A DNA stretch of 64,000 nucleotides from Flavobacterium rakeshii (GTDB lineage: Bacteria; Bacteroidota; Bacteroidia; Flavobacteriales; Flavobacteriaceae). The position numbers and the translations under genes are program-made. Below the pieces are notes generated by a model that was not told the DNA's origin, searched no databases, and saw nothing but the letters and a program-made list of their open reading frames with translations. Below are positions 14,571 to 22,353 of this stretch, one piece after another. The stretch is from positions 186,001 through 250,000 of the forward strand of contig NZ_WOWP01000011.1 in the NCBI RefSeq assembly GCF_009741375.1, read 5' to 3'. The number at the start of each line of letters is the position of its first letter. The first letter of the stretch is position 1.

Positions 14571-15033
14571 TTATAACCGGTAAAATAAACTGACTCTTTA
14601 CAGGAATTCCTTCTTTTGATGCCGGTTCTACAGCAGGAAAATCACTGAGCCTGCTACGCAAAAGGCTGTCTATTTTAGTTCGGTCATAGCCCACACTGTC
14701 TTTAGGAAACTCGGTTTCAAAAGCAAGAGTAGCATCGCGAAATATGGTTACTTTAAGCTGTATGGTATCAATTTCAGGATAAAGAAGCAAAAGGGTATCG
14801 GCATCCAGTCTTTCCTGTACCAAACGGGTCATGGAAGAGAAAAAGCATTCTTTTTTCTGCTCCTTGTCCATTACACTGTCACACTCACCAATAGACGGAT
14901 AGGAACTAACCTCATCCATATTGATTTCGGCGCGGCGTTTTTGCAGCAATTCTTCCTCACTGGGCACCTTTTTATCAAAATACTGGCAAGAACCCAATAG
15001 TAAAAGTGATAATGCAACAACTGCTTTCTTCAT
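14557..15033 (-). CDS. Small lipoprotein with a degenerate TonB-C-like end
   Basis: 158 residues. Signal peptide with lipobox LLLLGSC (Cys about 16), so an outer- or inner-membrane lipoprotein. No named family recognised. The last 40 residues (LLRSRLSDFPAVEPASKEG, then IPVKSQFILPVIINVE) follow the same pattern as the end of the TonB-C-like domains at 2-8 kb, such as VRSSFTLPITINI, suggesting a diverged version. Its stop region overlaps the end of the convergent upstream gene by 14 bp. Confidence 0.65.
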   Translation of the reverse strand: MKKAVVALSLLLLGSCQYFDKKVPSEEELLQKRRAEINMDEVSSYPSIGECDSVMDKEQKKECFFSSMTRLVQERLDADTLLLLYPEIDTIQLKVTIFRDATLAFETEFPKDSVGYDRTKIDSLLRSRLSDFPAVEPASKEGIPVKSQFILPVIINVE

Positions 15034-15115
15034 TGTAGGGATAAACGTTTTGGCGTATCAGCCAAAAATAAGGAAATTTTCAGGAAAGAAACAGCACTAC
15101 GCAGTAATATAACAA

Positions 15116-15733
15116 TCAATGACGTTTATATTTTTTTGCAATAGCTATTAAATCATCCTTGCGAGGCACCAGGTTTCCGCCTACTTTTTCAACAACATTC
15201 CCCTCACTGTCAAGCACTAAACATGTAGGGTAACCACGAACATTATAACGCTTGGCAAGCTCAACGCCATCTCCTTTCTCTGCATCATATTTTAGATTAA
15301 CAAAGGTTTCATTCATGGCATCCCCCACCTGGTCATCTGTAAAAATATGCTGAACCATATGCAGGCACGGTGTACACCATCCCGTATAAAAATCAACAAA
15401 TATGTATTTATTTTCCTGTTTAGATTTGGCAAGGGCATCTTCAAAACCATTTTTTTCAAAGTGTACAGCCGTTTCAATATTAAACTTTTGCCTTTTAAAA
15501 TTAGTATCAAGCATAAAATAACAGCCTTCTGTAACAGAATATAAACCTGCTGAAGAAAAAATCACAACTAAGCTAACTCTTAACCATTTTATTTTAAGCA
15601 AAGCCATTGAAAGTAAACCTCCTACAACAAATCCTAATGCAATAATACCATAGGGTTGCTTAACCGAGATATACAGATAAACAGAAAGTGCCAGAAGAAT
15701 TACAAGAAAGCCGTAAACAATTTTTTTAAACAT
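15116..15733 (-). CDS. Membrane-anchored thioredoxin-fold protein
   Basis: 205 residues. Three hydrophobic segments in the first 75 residues (about 7-24, 31-46, 53-66), then a thioredoxin-like domain (about 90-205) with active site FYTGWCTPCLHM, cis-Pro in RGYPTCLVLD and a final VGGNLVPRKD. This resembles DsbD-gamma or DUF255-type periplasmic domains that reduce or shuffle envelope disulfides. Whether the domain faces the periplasm is inferred from the leader helices. No redox partner is adjacent. Confidence 0.8.
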   Translation of the reverse strand: MFKKIVYGFLVILLALSVYLYISVKQPYGIIALGFVVGGLLSMALLKIKWLRVSLVVIFSSAGLYSVTEGCYFMLDTNFKRQKFNIETAVHFEKNGFEDALAKSKQENKYIFVDFYTGWCTPCLHMVQHIFTDDQVGDAMNETFVNLKYDAEKGDGVELAKRYNVRGYPTCLVLDSEGNVVEKVGGNLVPRKDDLIAIAKKYKRH

Positions 15734-15827
15734 GGTAAGGTGTTTTGCAGTAAATTTTGATTTTGCTAATATAACAAAATACAGCTAAAGACTCTGGTTA
15801 ACCGATACAACTTATTGCAGAAAAACT

Positions 15828-15864
15828 ATACTTCGGGAAATATCATCAATACATCGGGAAGTAT
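15828..15864. promoter_or_regulatory. Tandem 16-bp direct repeat upstream of spondin gene
   Basis: ATACTTCGGGAAATAT (15828-15843) and ATACATCGGGAAGTAT (15849-15864) differ at two positions and repeat at exactly 21 bp, two turns of the helix. The second copy ends 28 bp before the -7 element at 15893, where an activator dimer would be expected. Confidence 0.5.
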
Positions 15865-15892
15865 TGCTATTCTCTGCGACATAGGTTACAAA

Positions 15893-15900
15893 TAGATTTG
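15893..15900 (+). promoter_or_regulatory. -7 promoter element for the spondin-domain gene
   Basis: TAGATTTG, an exact TAnnTTTG, 31 bp before the ATG at 15931. Confidence 0.55.
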
Positions 15901-15930
15901 CTAACATATTAATCTAAACCAAAACGAGTT

Positions 15931-17235
15931 ATGAAATTAAAGAAAATTGCAACTGCGGGAATTCCGGTTTTACTAACCGCCCTTTTTACGGTTTCGTGCC
16001 AAAATGATGATGATACACAAAGCGTAATGCCACAATCGGCTATGTTAACGGTAGAAAATGTTTTACAGTCACAACCACTGGTACAGTCGGGCACTTTTCA
16101 GGGAGAAGGTACTCCGCCTGTTGTTTTCCCCGGCGAATCTGTAAGCATTAGTTTTTATGCTGCAAAAGGTCAGGCTTTGAGTTTTGCCACCATGTACGGA
16201 TGGTCTAACGATTTGTTTTTTGCTCCCGAAAATCCCGGAATCACTTTATATACCGAAGACGGAACCCCTATTGAGGGCGATGTATCACAACAAATAAAAC
16301 TATGGGATAACGGTACAAGGGTAAATCAGGCACCGGGACCTGATGTAGAACATCCGGGAGAGGCAACAAGTGCCAACATAACCGAAATAAGCGGTATGGA
16401 TGCCGAGGGTAACTCCTACCTGCCAGCTTCACAACTTGTAAACGCCAGCCTTACCTACAATGGTAATTCCAACTTCACATTAACTCTTATGAATACCTCC
16501 GGCGGAACACAAAACGAAACCCCTATAAGTCCGGGAGTATGGGCTATTTCATACATTGCAGGAGGCAACCTGCTTAACCCTGCCCCTTTATATCAGGAAG
16601 GACAGCCTACAGCAAACGGACTTACCGATATTGCCGAAACAGGAAACAATGCTCCGCTTTACGAATACATACAGGGAATCACAGGTATTTTCACTCCGCT
16701 TTCACCAATATTAGTTGTGGTATATAGCGGTGATGAGAATCCGTTTTACAAAACCGGTGAAAACGATCGTGGCGAAGGCTTAAAGGAAATTGCCCAAAAA
16801 GGAGATGCATCTGTACTGGCATCTGCACTTGAAAACAAAGCCGGAGTAAAAAGTGTTTACATATTAGCCCAGTCGCAAACTACAGTATTACTACCATCAA
16901 TTAACGGACAACCGGGTGGTAGTGTTTCTCAGGAAATAATGTATGAATCCGGAGACCGTATCGCCATAGCTACTATGTATGGCTTTAGCAACGACTGGTT
17001 TTTTGCTACCGAGGGTAATGGTGTAGCCGCATCCTACAAAGGCGACATATCCGACTCTATAAAGCTTTATGACGACGGTACTGCACTAGACCAGTATCCG
17101 GGTGCCGGGATCACCCAGTTTAACCTTGCAGGCACTCCGCTTAATGAAAGTAAACCTATTGAGGAAGTTCCAAACCCAAACACCTATACTACACTTCCGG
17201 TAGTAAGCAATATTATAAAAGCAACTCTTAATTAA
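15931..17235 (+). CDS. Lipoprotein with two spondin-like domains
   Basis: 434 residues. Lipoprotein signal peptide ending TVSCQNDDD (Cys about 23). Two related spondin_N-type domains: domain 1 about 35-225 (GQALSFATMYGWSNDLFFAP, IKLWDNGTRVNQAPG) and domain 2 about 300-434 (GDRIAIATMYGFSNDWFFAT, IKLYDDGTALDQYPG). The D-x-F-F-A segment and the D-D/N-G-T loop are typical of spondin domains in marine and soil bacteria. Probably cell-surface or periplasmic; the ligand is unknown. The gene is alone between its own promoter and a terminator at 17241. Confidence 0.8.
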   Translation: MKLKKIATAGIPVLLTALFTVSCQNDDDTQSVMPQSAMLTVENVLQSQPLVQSGTFQGEGTPPVVFPGESVSISFYAAKGQALSFATMYGWSNDLFFAPENPGITLYTEDGTPIEGDVSQQIKLWDNGTRVNQAPGPDVEHPGEATSANITEISGMDAEGNSYLPASQLVNASLTYNGNSNFTLTLMNTSGGTQNETPISPGVWAISYIAGGNLLNPAPLYQEGQPTANGLTDIAETGNNAPLYEYIQGITGIFTPLSPILVVVYSGDENPFYKTGENDRGEGLKEIAQKGDASVLASALENKAGVKSVYILAQSQTTVLLPSINGQPGGSVSQEIMYESGDRIAIATMYGFSNDWFFATEGNGVAASYKGDISDSIKLYDDGTALDQYPGAGITQFNLAGTPLNESKPIEEVPNPNTYTTLPVVSNIIKATLN

Positions 17236-17240
17236 AAACA

Positions 17241-17275
17241 AAAAAAAAGCCTTTCAGTTTCTGAAAGGCTTTTTA
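17241..17275. terminator. Bidirectional terminator
   Basis: AAAAGCCTTTCAG (17245-17257) pairs perfectly with CTGAAAGGCTTTT (17261-17273), with A run before and T run after, serving the convergent genes on each side. Confidence 0.9.
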
Positions 17276-17293
17276 ATTAAAGGATAACATGAA

Positions 17294-17671
17294 CTAAGGC
17301 CAGCTACAATCATATCCTTTTTTTCTTGCATATTTTAAAGCATCGGTATCATACGATTCGTAATCAACACCAAGGTTGTATACCTTAAACTTACCACAGG
17401 TATCTTTATACTTCATTTTTTTTGCTTTCTTAGCCTTTGAGCCAACTACATACTCAAGAGCTTTCTCTTCGGTTTTCTCACCCGCCCACAGCGCCTGTAC
17501 AGGGCCTACTGCAAACCAGTAGCCTGAACTGTTTTGCCATGTTACAGCATAAGCTGTTCCAGATGGCCCTTCGTCAACCATGTTGACTTTTTCATTTGTT
17601 GTAAATGCAAAGCATAAAAAAGCTGCTGCCATTAATGTTGCAGCGGCAAAAAACGGTCTTTTTGTTTTCAT
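17294..17671 (-). CDS. Hypothetical secreted protein
   Basis: 125 residues. Signal peptide (about 1-26, ATLMAAAFLCFAFTTN). The mature part begins with SGTAYAVTWQNSSGYWFAVG, then a Lys-rich stretch (SKAKKAKKMKYKDTCGKFK) and ends KKGYDCSWP; the two Cys may form a disulfide. I recognise no family. Promoter-like elements upstream (17672-17909) are not clear; that 238-bp divergent gap shows no gene. Confidence 0.65.
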   Translation of the reverse strand: MKTKRPFFAAATLMAAAFLCFAFTTNEKVNMVDEGPSGTAYAVTWQNSSGYWFAVGPVQALWAGEKTEEKALEYVVGSKAKKAKKMKYKDTCGKFKVYNLGVDYESYDTDALKYARKKGYDCSWP

Positions 17672-17909
17672 AATGTATAGATTTAGTTATTAATAAAATG
17701 TGTTTCTATGTCAATACGATTTATTAAAAAACTAAAAAGCTATGTAATAAGCTTTTACATCATAAAATTAACAATTAGGTTTTAACAAAACAATACCTAT
17801 AAATGGGTATTTTTCAAAAAGACTGTCTCCTTCAATAAATTTCCTTTAACACTAACAATCAGTTGATTATATTTTTATTTATATTGCATGTGATAAAACC
17901 ACACTAATC

Positions 17910-20618
17910 ATGAAAAAACTTTACTTTTTACTTTCATTTGCCATGTTTTCTCTTTTGGCAAATGCACAGGAACCTTTTATTACTACATGGGAAGTACAAG
18001 GCACATCTGATAATGACTTAACAATATTGGTTCCTGTAGCCTTTAATGAAGATAATAATTTCACCATAGACTATGGCGATGGAACGGTTTTTACAAACAT
18101 TGAAAGCACTTATTATTACACTTACAGTAGTCCTGGGATATACACCATTACTATGTCAGGAAATTTTCATGGACTTGATTTTTCAATGATATCAAACGAC
18201 TTACTTAGCGGAAAGATAAAATCTATAGAACAATGGGGCGATATAGAATGGCTTGATATGGAAGAAGCATTCACATATTGCAGCAATTTAACCATAAATG
18301 CTACAGACACTCCTAATCTAAGTCAAGTAACAAATATGGCACGAATGTTTAGAGGGTGCTATTCATTAAACCAATCTATTAACAATTGGGACGTTTCTAA
18401 TATAACAAATATGGAAGGTATGTTCGCAAATGCAACTTCTTTTGATCAACCATTGGATAATTGGGATGTATCTAATGTTATTAGTATGCAAGGTATGTTT
18501 TGGTCTGCCAGTTCATTTAACCAACCATTAGACAATTGGAACGTATCTAATGTTAATAATATGAGCCATATGTTCCGACTTACATCATTTAATCAACCTT
18601 TAAGCGGTTGGGATGTATCTAATGTTACTGACATGAGCTACATGTTCATAGATAACACTTCTTTCAATCAACCTTTGAGCAATTGGGATGTGTCTAATGT
18701 TATAGACATGAGTTATATGTTTTATGGAGCATTAGCTTTTAACGAATCTTTAAACGATTGGGTTCCCTCATCTGTAACAAACATGAATAACATGTTTACT
18801 GAAGCTACAGCATTTAATCAACCTATAAATAACTGGGACGTATCAAACGTTACGAATATGAGTAAAATGTTTTTTAAAGCATCAGCTTTTAATCAGCCTG
18901 TTAACGACTGGAATGTATCAAGTACTACTAATATGAATGGCATGTTTTGGTCTGCATCATCATTTAATCAACCACTAGACACTTGGAATGTATTAAATGT
19001 TTTAGACATGTATAGTATGTTTTTTCAAGCTGATTCATTTAATCAAGATGTTTCAAACTGGTACTTTAATTCTAATATAAATTTATTCGGTTTCCTTTCA
19101 GACAGTAATCTTGATTCACAAAACTACGACGCTTTACTATTAAGATTTGCACAATTAGGCCTTGAAAATAAATCTTTAGGCGCCACAGGTTTAAAATATT
19201 GTGATTCTACAGTAAGAGATTATTTAATTAATCAGTTAAACTGGAATATATCAGGAGACAGTTTTAATTATTATTGTCAAAACAATAGTCTTTCGGGAAA
19301 TATAATTTTTGACGAGAACAATAATGGTTGTGATACAGATGACCCTAAAGCGAATAACTTTCTAGTAACTGCAAATGATGGCAATTTTACCTACTCAACG
19401 ATCAGTTCAAGCGGAGAATATGATTTAAGTGTCATGGAAGGCAGTTATACCCTACAACTGCTTAATGTACCCGATTACTTTATAGTTACACCACAAACTT
19501 CTACAATAGATTTTACAGGTTTTGACAACGAGCAGGAATTGAATTTTTGCCTTACTGCCAATGAGCAAGTTGCCGACCTAAACATTACCGTATTACCCTT
19601 AAATGAGGCGCGCCCGGGCTTTACTTCACAATATCGTCTTCTGGTTCATAATATAGGAACACAAACCATGAACGATGTTTATGTCTCTTTTAGCTATAAT
19701 GAGGAGATACAGCAATTTTCAGAAGCCAGTCATGAAACTTCCTCTGCGACTGACAACGAACTTACCTTTAGTCTTGGCAGTATATCTCCATTTGAAAGCA
19801 AATTTGTAGATATTACCATGGAAACATTTGCCCCTCCTACAGTAGAAGGTGGTGAGATAATCAGCTTTAATGCCACAGTTACACCTAACACAAACGATAA
19901 TACACCTAACGACAACAACTTTAGCTTCAATCAGCCGGTTGTAAACTCATTTGACCCTAATGACAAAAGAGTGGTACAGGGTGAAGAAATTTATATTGAA
20001 GAGGCAGGAGAGTACCTTGATTATATAATACGATTCCAAAATACAGGCTCGGCGAGTGCTATAACGGTAAGAATAGAGGATGTACTGCACGAAAACCTCG
20101 ACTGGAATACATTTACCCCAATAACTGCAAGTCATAATTACAGGGTAGAGATAACAGATGGAAATCAGGTTTCGTTTATTTTTGATGACATTTATCTACC
20201 TCACGAGGATGCCGATGAAGAAGGAAGTCATGGCTTTGTTGCCTATAAAATAAAACCTGTACAGGATATAGAGATAGGCGATATGATTACAGGAACCGCA
20301 GGGATCTATTTTGATTACAATTTACCTATAATAACAAATTCGGCAAATACTGAAGTAATAGAGCTACTAGGTTTAAATGATTTTAGCCTTAACTCAATAA
20401 CCGTTTATCCTAACCCGGCAAAAAGTATACTAAACATTCAAACCGACGGAAATACTATTATTGAAAATATTAACATCTATAATATTGAGGGACGTGAAAT
20501 ACTTAATGTAAAAGAACAAACCGAAAGCATAAACATTCAGAATCTTAGCGAAGGGGTTTATTTCATGAATATTCAAACCAACAAAGGAATTTCAAAACAT
20601 AAGCTTATTAAAAACTAA
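17910..20618 (+). CDS. BspA-type repeat surface protein with T9SS sorting domain
   Basis: 902 residues. Signal peptide ends at LLANAQ (about 20). Residues about 30-140 look like a PKD-type lead-in (IDYGDGTVF). Residues 143-391 are ten tandem BspA/DUF285 repeats of 25 residues (one has 24) with consensus MFxxAxSFNQPLxNWDVSNV. A linker (about 450-530, with DENNNGCDTDD) is followed by a DUF11-like/DUF7619-like region (about 550-815, FDPNDKRVVQG and LDYIIRFQNTGSA) and the type A sorting domain (about 825-902, ITVYPNPAKSILNIQ to HKLIKN), cleaved on export by T9SS and used to anchor the protein at the surface. BspA repeats bind matrix proteins or polymers in other bacteria; here adhesion is inferred. 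Single gene with a terminator at 20634. Confidence 0.88.
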   Translation: MKKLYFLLSFAMFSLLANAQEPFITTWEVQGTSDNDLTILVPVAFNEDNNFTIDYGDGTVFTNIESTYYYTYSSPGIYTITMSGNFHGLDFSMISNDLLSGKIKSIEQWGDIEWLDMEEAFTYCSNLTINATDTPNLSQVTNMARMFRGCYSLNQSINNWDVSNITNMEGMFANATSFDQPLDNWDVSNVISMQGMFWSASSFNQPLDNWNVSNVNNMSHMFRLTSFNQPLSGWDVSNVTDMSYMFIDNTSFNQPLSNWDVSNVIDMSYMFYGALAFNESLNDWVPSSVTNMNNMFTEATAFNQPINNWDVSNVTNMSKMFFKASAFNQPVNDWNVSSTTNMNGMFWSASSFNQPLDTWNVLNVLDMYSMFFQADSFNQDVSNWYFNSNINLFGFLSDSNLDSQNYDALLLRFAQLGLENKSLGATGLKYCDSTVRDYLINQLNWNISGDSFNYYCQNNSLSGNIIFDENNNGCDTDDPKANNFLVTANDGNFTYSTISSSGEYDLSVMEGSYTLQLLNVPDYFIVTPQTSTIDFTGFDNEQELNFCLTANEQVADLNITVLPLNEARPGFTSQYRLLVHNIGTQTMNDVYVSFSYNEEIQQFSEASHETSSATDNELTFSLGSISPFESKFVDITMETFAPPTVEGGEIISFNATVTPNTNDNTPNDNNFSFNQPVVNSFDPNDKRVVQGEEIYIEEAGEYLDYIIRFQNTGSASAITVRIEDVLHENLDWNTFTPITASHNYRVEITDGNQVSFIFDDIYLPHEDADEEGSHGFVAYKIKPVQDIEIGDMITGTAGIYFDYNLPIITNSANTEVIELLGLNDFSLNSITVYPNPAKSILNIQTDGNTIIENINIYNIEGREILNVKEQTESINIQNLSEGVYFMNIQTNKGISKHKLIKN
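18336..19082 (+). repeat. Ten tandem 75-bp coding repeats
   Basis: 747 bp encoding 249 residues, nine units of 25 and one of 24 residues (unit 4 lost one codon). Each unit begins at a Met two residues before MF. Units 3 and 9 are the closest pair (MFWSASSFNQPLD in both). Confidence 0.9.
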
Positions 20619-20633
20619 TAAGTAAGTTATAAC

Positions 20634-20663
20634 AAAAAAGCCTCCTTATAAGGAGGCTTTTTA
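20634..20663. terminator. Bidirectional terminator
   Basis: A perfect palindrome with GCCTCCTTATAAGGAGGC as its core, bounded by A and T runs, between the BspA gene (+) and the DUF4180 gene (-). Confidence 0.9.
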
Positions 20664-21017
20664 TTTATTGATGTTAATAGCTTTCTCTACAGAAGAAACA
20701 AAATTGACAGTACTCCCCTTATTACTTTCAAAAATAAAATCATTTAAGCTCTTACTTCCATACTTATCAAAATCACCCACAATAGCCAGCCTGATTTTAT
20801 AATTGGAAAATTTTTGAAGTATCTCCCCTGCCATACGGGTTTTTAAATCAAAAAATGAAGGTGTGATATTCTTTTCTTGAAGCACTACCTTATCAAACCC
20901 CTGATAGTACAGATTCCCTATCAGGTCTTTTCCGTCTTCAACAGTAGTAATAATAATGTTCTGAGAAATTATTTCTGCTATGGTAAGATTATCTGTTTGG
21001 TGTGTTTTAATTTCCAT
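20661..21017 (-). CDS. DUF4180 family protein
   Basis: 118 residues from ATG at 21017. A longer frame is open to 21086, but its extra 23 residues (hydrophobic, MKGFPLNWRAFLILIH) do not belong to the family, whose proteins start close to EIKTHQTDNL. Conserved features: GKDLIGNLYYQGFDKVVL, then FFDLKTRMAGEILQKFSNY and the RLAIVGDFDKYGSKSLNDFI block, ending with a short beta strand pair. Cytoplasmic; function unknown. Confidence 0.85.
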   Translation of the reverse strand: MEIKTHQTDNLTIAEIISQNIIITTVEDGKDLIGNLYYQGFDKVVLQEKNITPSFFDLKTRMAGEILQKFSNYKIRLAIVGDFDKYGSKSLNDFIFESNKGSTVNFVSSVEKAININK

Positions 21018-21152
21018 ATAACCTGATTTTAAAACCAAATGTATTAAAATCAAAAAAGCCCTCCAATTTAATGGAAAGCCTTTCATTCGGTTTAACTACT
21101 AAACCAGCCCGTTAGGGCAAACAACACAACTAATCTTAAATGCTTTGAGGCG

Positions 21153-21178
21153 AAAAAAGCCCCGCAATTGCGAGGCTA
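21153..21178 (-). terminator. Terminator of tRNA-Asp
   Basis: On the minus strand GCCTCGCAATTGCGGGGC folds into a hairpin with one mismatch or wobble pair and is followed by a run of six T. Confidence 0.85.
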
Positions 21179-21190
21179 CTTCTCCTTTAC

Positions 21191-21267
21191 TGGCGGTCTG
21201 GACGGGACTCGAACCCGCGACCCCATGCGTGACAGGCATGTATTCTAACCAACTGAACTACCAAACC
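21191..21267 (-). tRNA. tRNA-Asp (GTC)
   Basis: 77 nt on the minus strand including an encoded CCA. Acceptor arms GGTTTGG and CCAGACC pair with one G-U; D-arm AGTTCAGTTGGTTAGAAT; anticodon loop CTGTCAC gives GTC for Asp; T-arm GGGTTCGAGTCCC. Discriminator is G. It has its own promoter at 21328-21357 and terminator at 21153. Confidence 0.96.
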
Positions 21268-21327
21268 AGCGTTTTTAATAAAACCGGCGCTTTGTAAGTG
21301 CCGTTGTTTGTTTCATTATTACGGGTG

Positions 21328-21357
21328 CAAATATACGGCGCTTTTTGACATTTGCAA
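21328..21357 (-). promoter_or_regulatory. Promoter of tRNA-Asp
   Basis: On the minus strand TTG (21355-21357) and TATATTTG (21328-21335) are 19 bp apart, the full Bacteroidota promoter layout, with the tRNA 5' end about 60 bp downstream. Confidence 0.8.
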
Positions 21358-21395
21358 GCCTTTTCAAATAAATTTTTAAAAAAAATTTTCGCTTT

Positions 21396-22322
21396 TTAGC
21401 CAAACTTTTGTTTTTCAACCAAGTATGTAATTAAAATTTTTTCAAATTTTTCGTCCACCGAAACCGGAACATACTTAATTCGGTACTGCATACAGGTCTC
21501 CTCTATCTTCCTAAAATAGTCGGCAACTCTTTTTTCGTACTCTTCTTTTATATTTTCGGCAAATAAATTCACCTGTTCACCCGTTTCAAGGTCCACAAAT
21601 TTGCGCGGAGCATTGTCAAAATCAAAACTGAACTCAGTTTTTTTATCCGTTACATGGAAAAGCACAACTTTATGCTTATTGTGTTTTAAGTGCCTTAGTG
21701 CATTAAACAATGCTTCGTTATCCTCGGTTTGGAACATATCAGTAAACAATATAATCATCGACCTGCGGTGCATCTTCTGTGCTATTTGGTGCAAATAAGT
21801 AATCGTGTCAGTATTTTTAGCTTCTCCCGGTTTTTGCAGTACATCTTCAAGTTTGTTTAAAAGCATCCTGTGGTGCCTGCCACTACCTTTCTCGGGCGCA
21901 TAAAACTCATACGAATCAGAATACACACTTAATCCCACCGCATCACGCTGCCTTTTGAGCAAATCCATAAGCACTGCCGAAGCCAATACCGAAAAACCTA
22001 TCTTATTCTCATAAAACGGCTGTCCGTCTTTTAAAGCCGGATAATGCATGGACGAAGAGTTATCCAGTATAATGTGACACCTTAAATTGGTTTCCTCCTC
22101 ATAACGCTTAGTATAAAGCCTATCGGTTTTTGCAAACAGTTTCCAGTCTATATGACGGGTACTTTCTCCCGGATTATACACTTTGTGTTCGGCAAACTCT
22201 GACGAGAACCCGTGAAACGGACTCTTATGCATACCGGAAATGAATCCTTCCACAATCTGGTTTGCCAAAAGCTCCAGATGCCCAAATGATGATATTTTCT
22301 CTAATTGCGATTCTAGCTTCAT
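21396..22322 (-). CDS. DUF58 domain-containing protein
   Basis: 308 residues. Opening helix region ESQLEKISSFGHLELLANQI, then the DUF58 signature STRHIDWKLFAKTDRLYTKR (about 55-75) and a VWA-like fold with HIILDNSSSMHYP and IILFTDMF. Such proteins usually work with a MoxR AAA+ ATPase and Bat proteins in envelope stress or enzyme maturation; no MoxR or Bat gene lies in this window. It ends 127 bp after the tRNA promoter region and is followed upstream by the outer-membrane protein gene at 22354 with only 31 bp between. Confidence 0.88.
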   Translation of the reverse strand: MKLESQLEKISSFGHLELLANQIVEGFISGMHKSPFHGFSSEFAEHKVYNPGESTRHIDWKLFAKTDRLYTKRYEEETNLRCHIILDNSSSMHYPALKDGQPFYENKIGFSVLASAVLMDLLKRQRDAVGLSVYSDSYEFYAPEKGSGRHHRMLLNKLEDVLQKPGEAKNTDTITYLHQIAQKMHRRSMIILFTDMFQTEDNEALFNALRHLKHNKHKVVLFHVTDKKTEFSFDFDNAPRKFVDLETGEQVNLFAENIKEEYEKRVADYFRKIEETCMQYRIKYVPVSVDEKFEKILITYLVEKQKFG

Positions 22323-22353
22323 ATCCCAAATGTAACGAAAAAAAGCGGAGCCT

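Noticed and set aside
17672..17909. Possible small RNA or short gene in the divergent gap.
   Set aside because: No terminator hairpin, no conserved structure and no convincing open frame.
18336..19082. Regular 75-bp repeats as a possible CRISPR or satellite array.
   Set aside because: They are in frame, encode BspA/DUF285 units and vary at many positions; no constant repeat/variable spacer pattern.
21018..21086. N-terminal extension of the DUF4180 protein.
   Set aside because: The extra 23 residues are unlike the family and a good ATG exists at 21017.
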